DNA of 64,000 nt from Tubulanus polymorphus (Eukaryota > Nemertea > Palaeonemertea > Tubulaniformes > Tubulanidae), in assembly GCF_964204645.1 (NCBI RefSeq), contig NC_134026.1, positions 15,454,650 through 15,518,649 of the forward strand. Direction: 5' to 3'. Position 1 is the stretch's first letter, and every line of letters starts with the position of its first letter. The position numbers and the translations under genes were made by a program. Shown here in pieces: positions 63,456 through 64,000 of this stretch. The notes beneath the pieces are model-generated. The model was not told where the DNA came from. It did no database searches and worked only from the letters and a program-made list of their open reading frames with translations.

Positions 63456-64000
63456 GAAATGTGTAAGCCCCTCCACCTGCTCACAAAGAAGGGTCAGCCT
63501 TTCGAATGGGGTATCAGTCAGCAAGGAGCATTCGAAGAAATTAAATATGCGTTGACAAGCCCTCCTGTACTGGCTTTCCCTGGCTTTTTTTCAGAGGGAT
63601 CGGGGAAATTCCTAGTTGATTGTGATGCTAGGAACTGGGCTATAGGTTCAGTTCTTTCACAGTTGCAAGGCGATCACACAGAACGAGTAATAGCATATGG
63701 GGGTCGAGTTTGAGAGGCGGGGAGGACAACTATTGCGCCACGAGGCGAGAAATGCTTGCTCTAATCGAATCAATTGATTATTTCCGCCACTACTTATTGG
63801 GGGGTAAGTTCCTTGTCCGAACTGACCACGCAGCCCTCAAGTGGCTTCGGTCGTCCAATATTCAATCAGGCCAAGTCGCCCGCTGGAATGAAAGGCTGGC
63901 AGACTACGATTTCGACATTGAGCACAGGCCCGGGCGCAATCACCAAAACGCCAATCCACTCTCGCGGATTCCCAAGAGGGTCAAGCCTCATGGGGATTGC
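63456..64000 (+). pseudogene. pol: Gypsy RNase H region of pol, truncated by the window
   Basis: One frame (63459-63713) has PFEWGISQQGAFEEIKYAL and FLVDCDARNWAIGSVLSQ, the start of the RNase H domain with its first Asp. A frame change near 63705 leads to YCATRREMLALIESIDYFRH, FLVRTDHAALKWL and the H.PGRNHQNANPLSR end, which runs to the window edge. A single indel of a few bases near 63705 accounts for the break. Confidence 0.9.

Larger units (their letters stand above)
59908..64000 (+). mobile_element. Ty3/Gypsy LTR retrotransposon, 5' part (runs off the window)
   Basis: In order it has a 5' LTR, primer-binding site, gag with two zinc knuckles, aspartic protease, reverse transcriptase and RNase H. 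The order PR-RT-RH with a Ty3-style YLDD motif is that of Ty3/Gypsy. Integrase and the 3' LTR would lie beyond 64000. Each ORF is frameshifted relative to the next at positions other than a normal programmed shift, so the copy is inactive. It is more GC-rich than the Polinton. The five bases before the LTR (AGATG) are the candidate target duplication but cannot be checked here. Confidence 0.92.

Overview
This window is animal nuclear DNA dominated by mobile elements. Intron-bearing relics (GT-AG junctions), chordate/invertebrate-style LINE, Ty3/Gypsy and hAT fragments, many dispersed repeats and the absence of any bacterial-style operon point to a marine-invertebrate-like metazoan. The species cannot be named from the sequence alone.

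The centrepiece is a complete Maverick/Polinton (a virus-like, self-synthesizing DNA transposon) at 21488-50884. It is bounded by 400-bp terminal inverted repeats that begin AGTAATAGGG and by a perfect 6-bp target duplication TACGAT (21482-21487 and 50885-50890). Its left arm reads rightward: an HNH-type nuclease, three unrecognised proteins, a chromodomain retrovirus-like integrase (broken) and an A32-type packaging ATPase. Its right arm reads leftward as a tightly packed cluster: a protein-primed family B DNA polymerase with N-terminal zinc fingers (broken by at least seven lesions), a small protein, a capsid-like protein (one frameshift), three small membrane-type proteins, a 431-aa conserved-looking protein, an acidic protein, a coiled-coil membrane protein and a 415-aa probable major capsid protein. 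No adenain-like protease was found. The outermost 189 bp of each inverted repeat is itself a palindrome. Most right-arm structural genes start within a shared TAATT-T-rich-TAAATAAATG leader, whereas the polymerase and its neighbour start within a different ATTAAAATGGA leader.

Between the ATPase and the capsid gene lies a roughly 13-kb foreign block (about 26915-39898). It is a mosaic of six arrays of a 31-bp minisatellite whose unit contains the palindrome TTGTCGCCCGCGACAA, three copies of a tandem-repeat-bearing element (repeat B), antisense LINE fragments (repeat C) and a foldback MITE. Parts of the mosaic are duplicated almost exactly.

Left flank (1-21481): a reverse-strand gag scrap, LINE reverse-transcriptase remains, a reverse-strand proline-rich SGNH-hydrolase ORF that sits inside one copy of a repeat (R1) whose second copy at 15.8-17.3 kb lacks it, a 481-bp MITE with target duplication, a full repeat B, further LINE debris and a degraded LINE ORF1. 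Right flank (50891-64000): a tandem-repeat element, a hAT relic, a spliced integrase-domain (rve) relic with clean splice sites, a 4.1-kb TIR element with arrays of CACGTG/CACATGTG-type palindromes, a cysteine-rich ORF, and a Ty3/Gypsy retrotransposon (5' LTR 59908-60135, PBS, gag, protease, RT, RNase H, all frameshifted) that appears to have inserted into that ORF and runs off the window.
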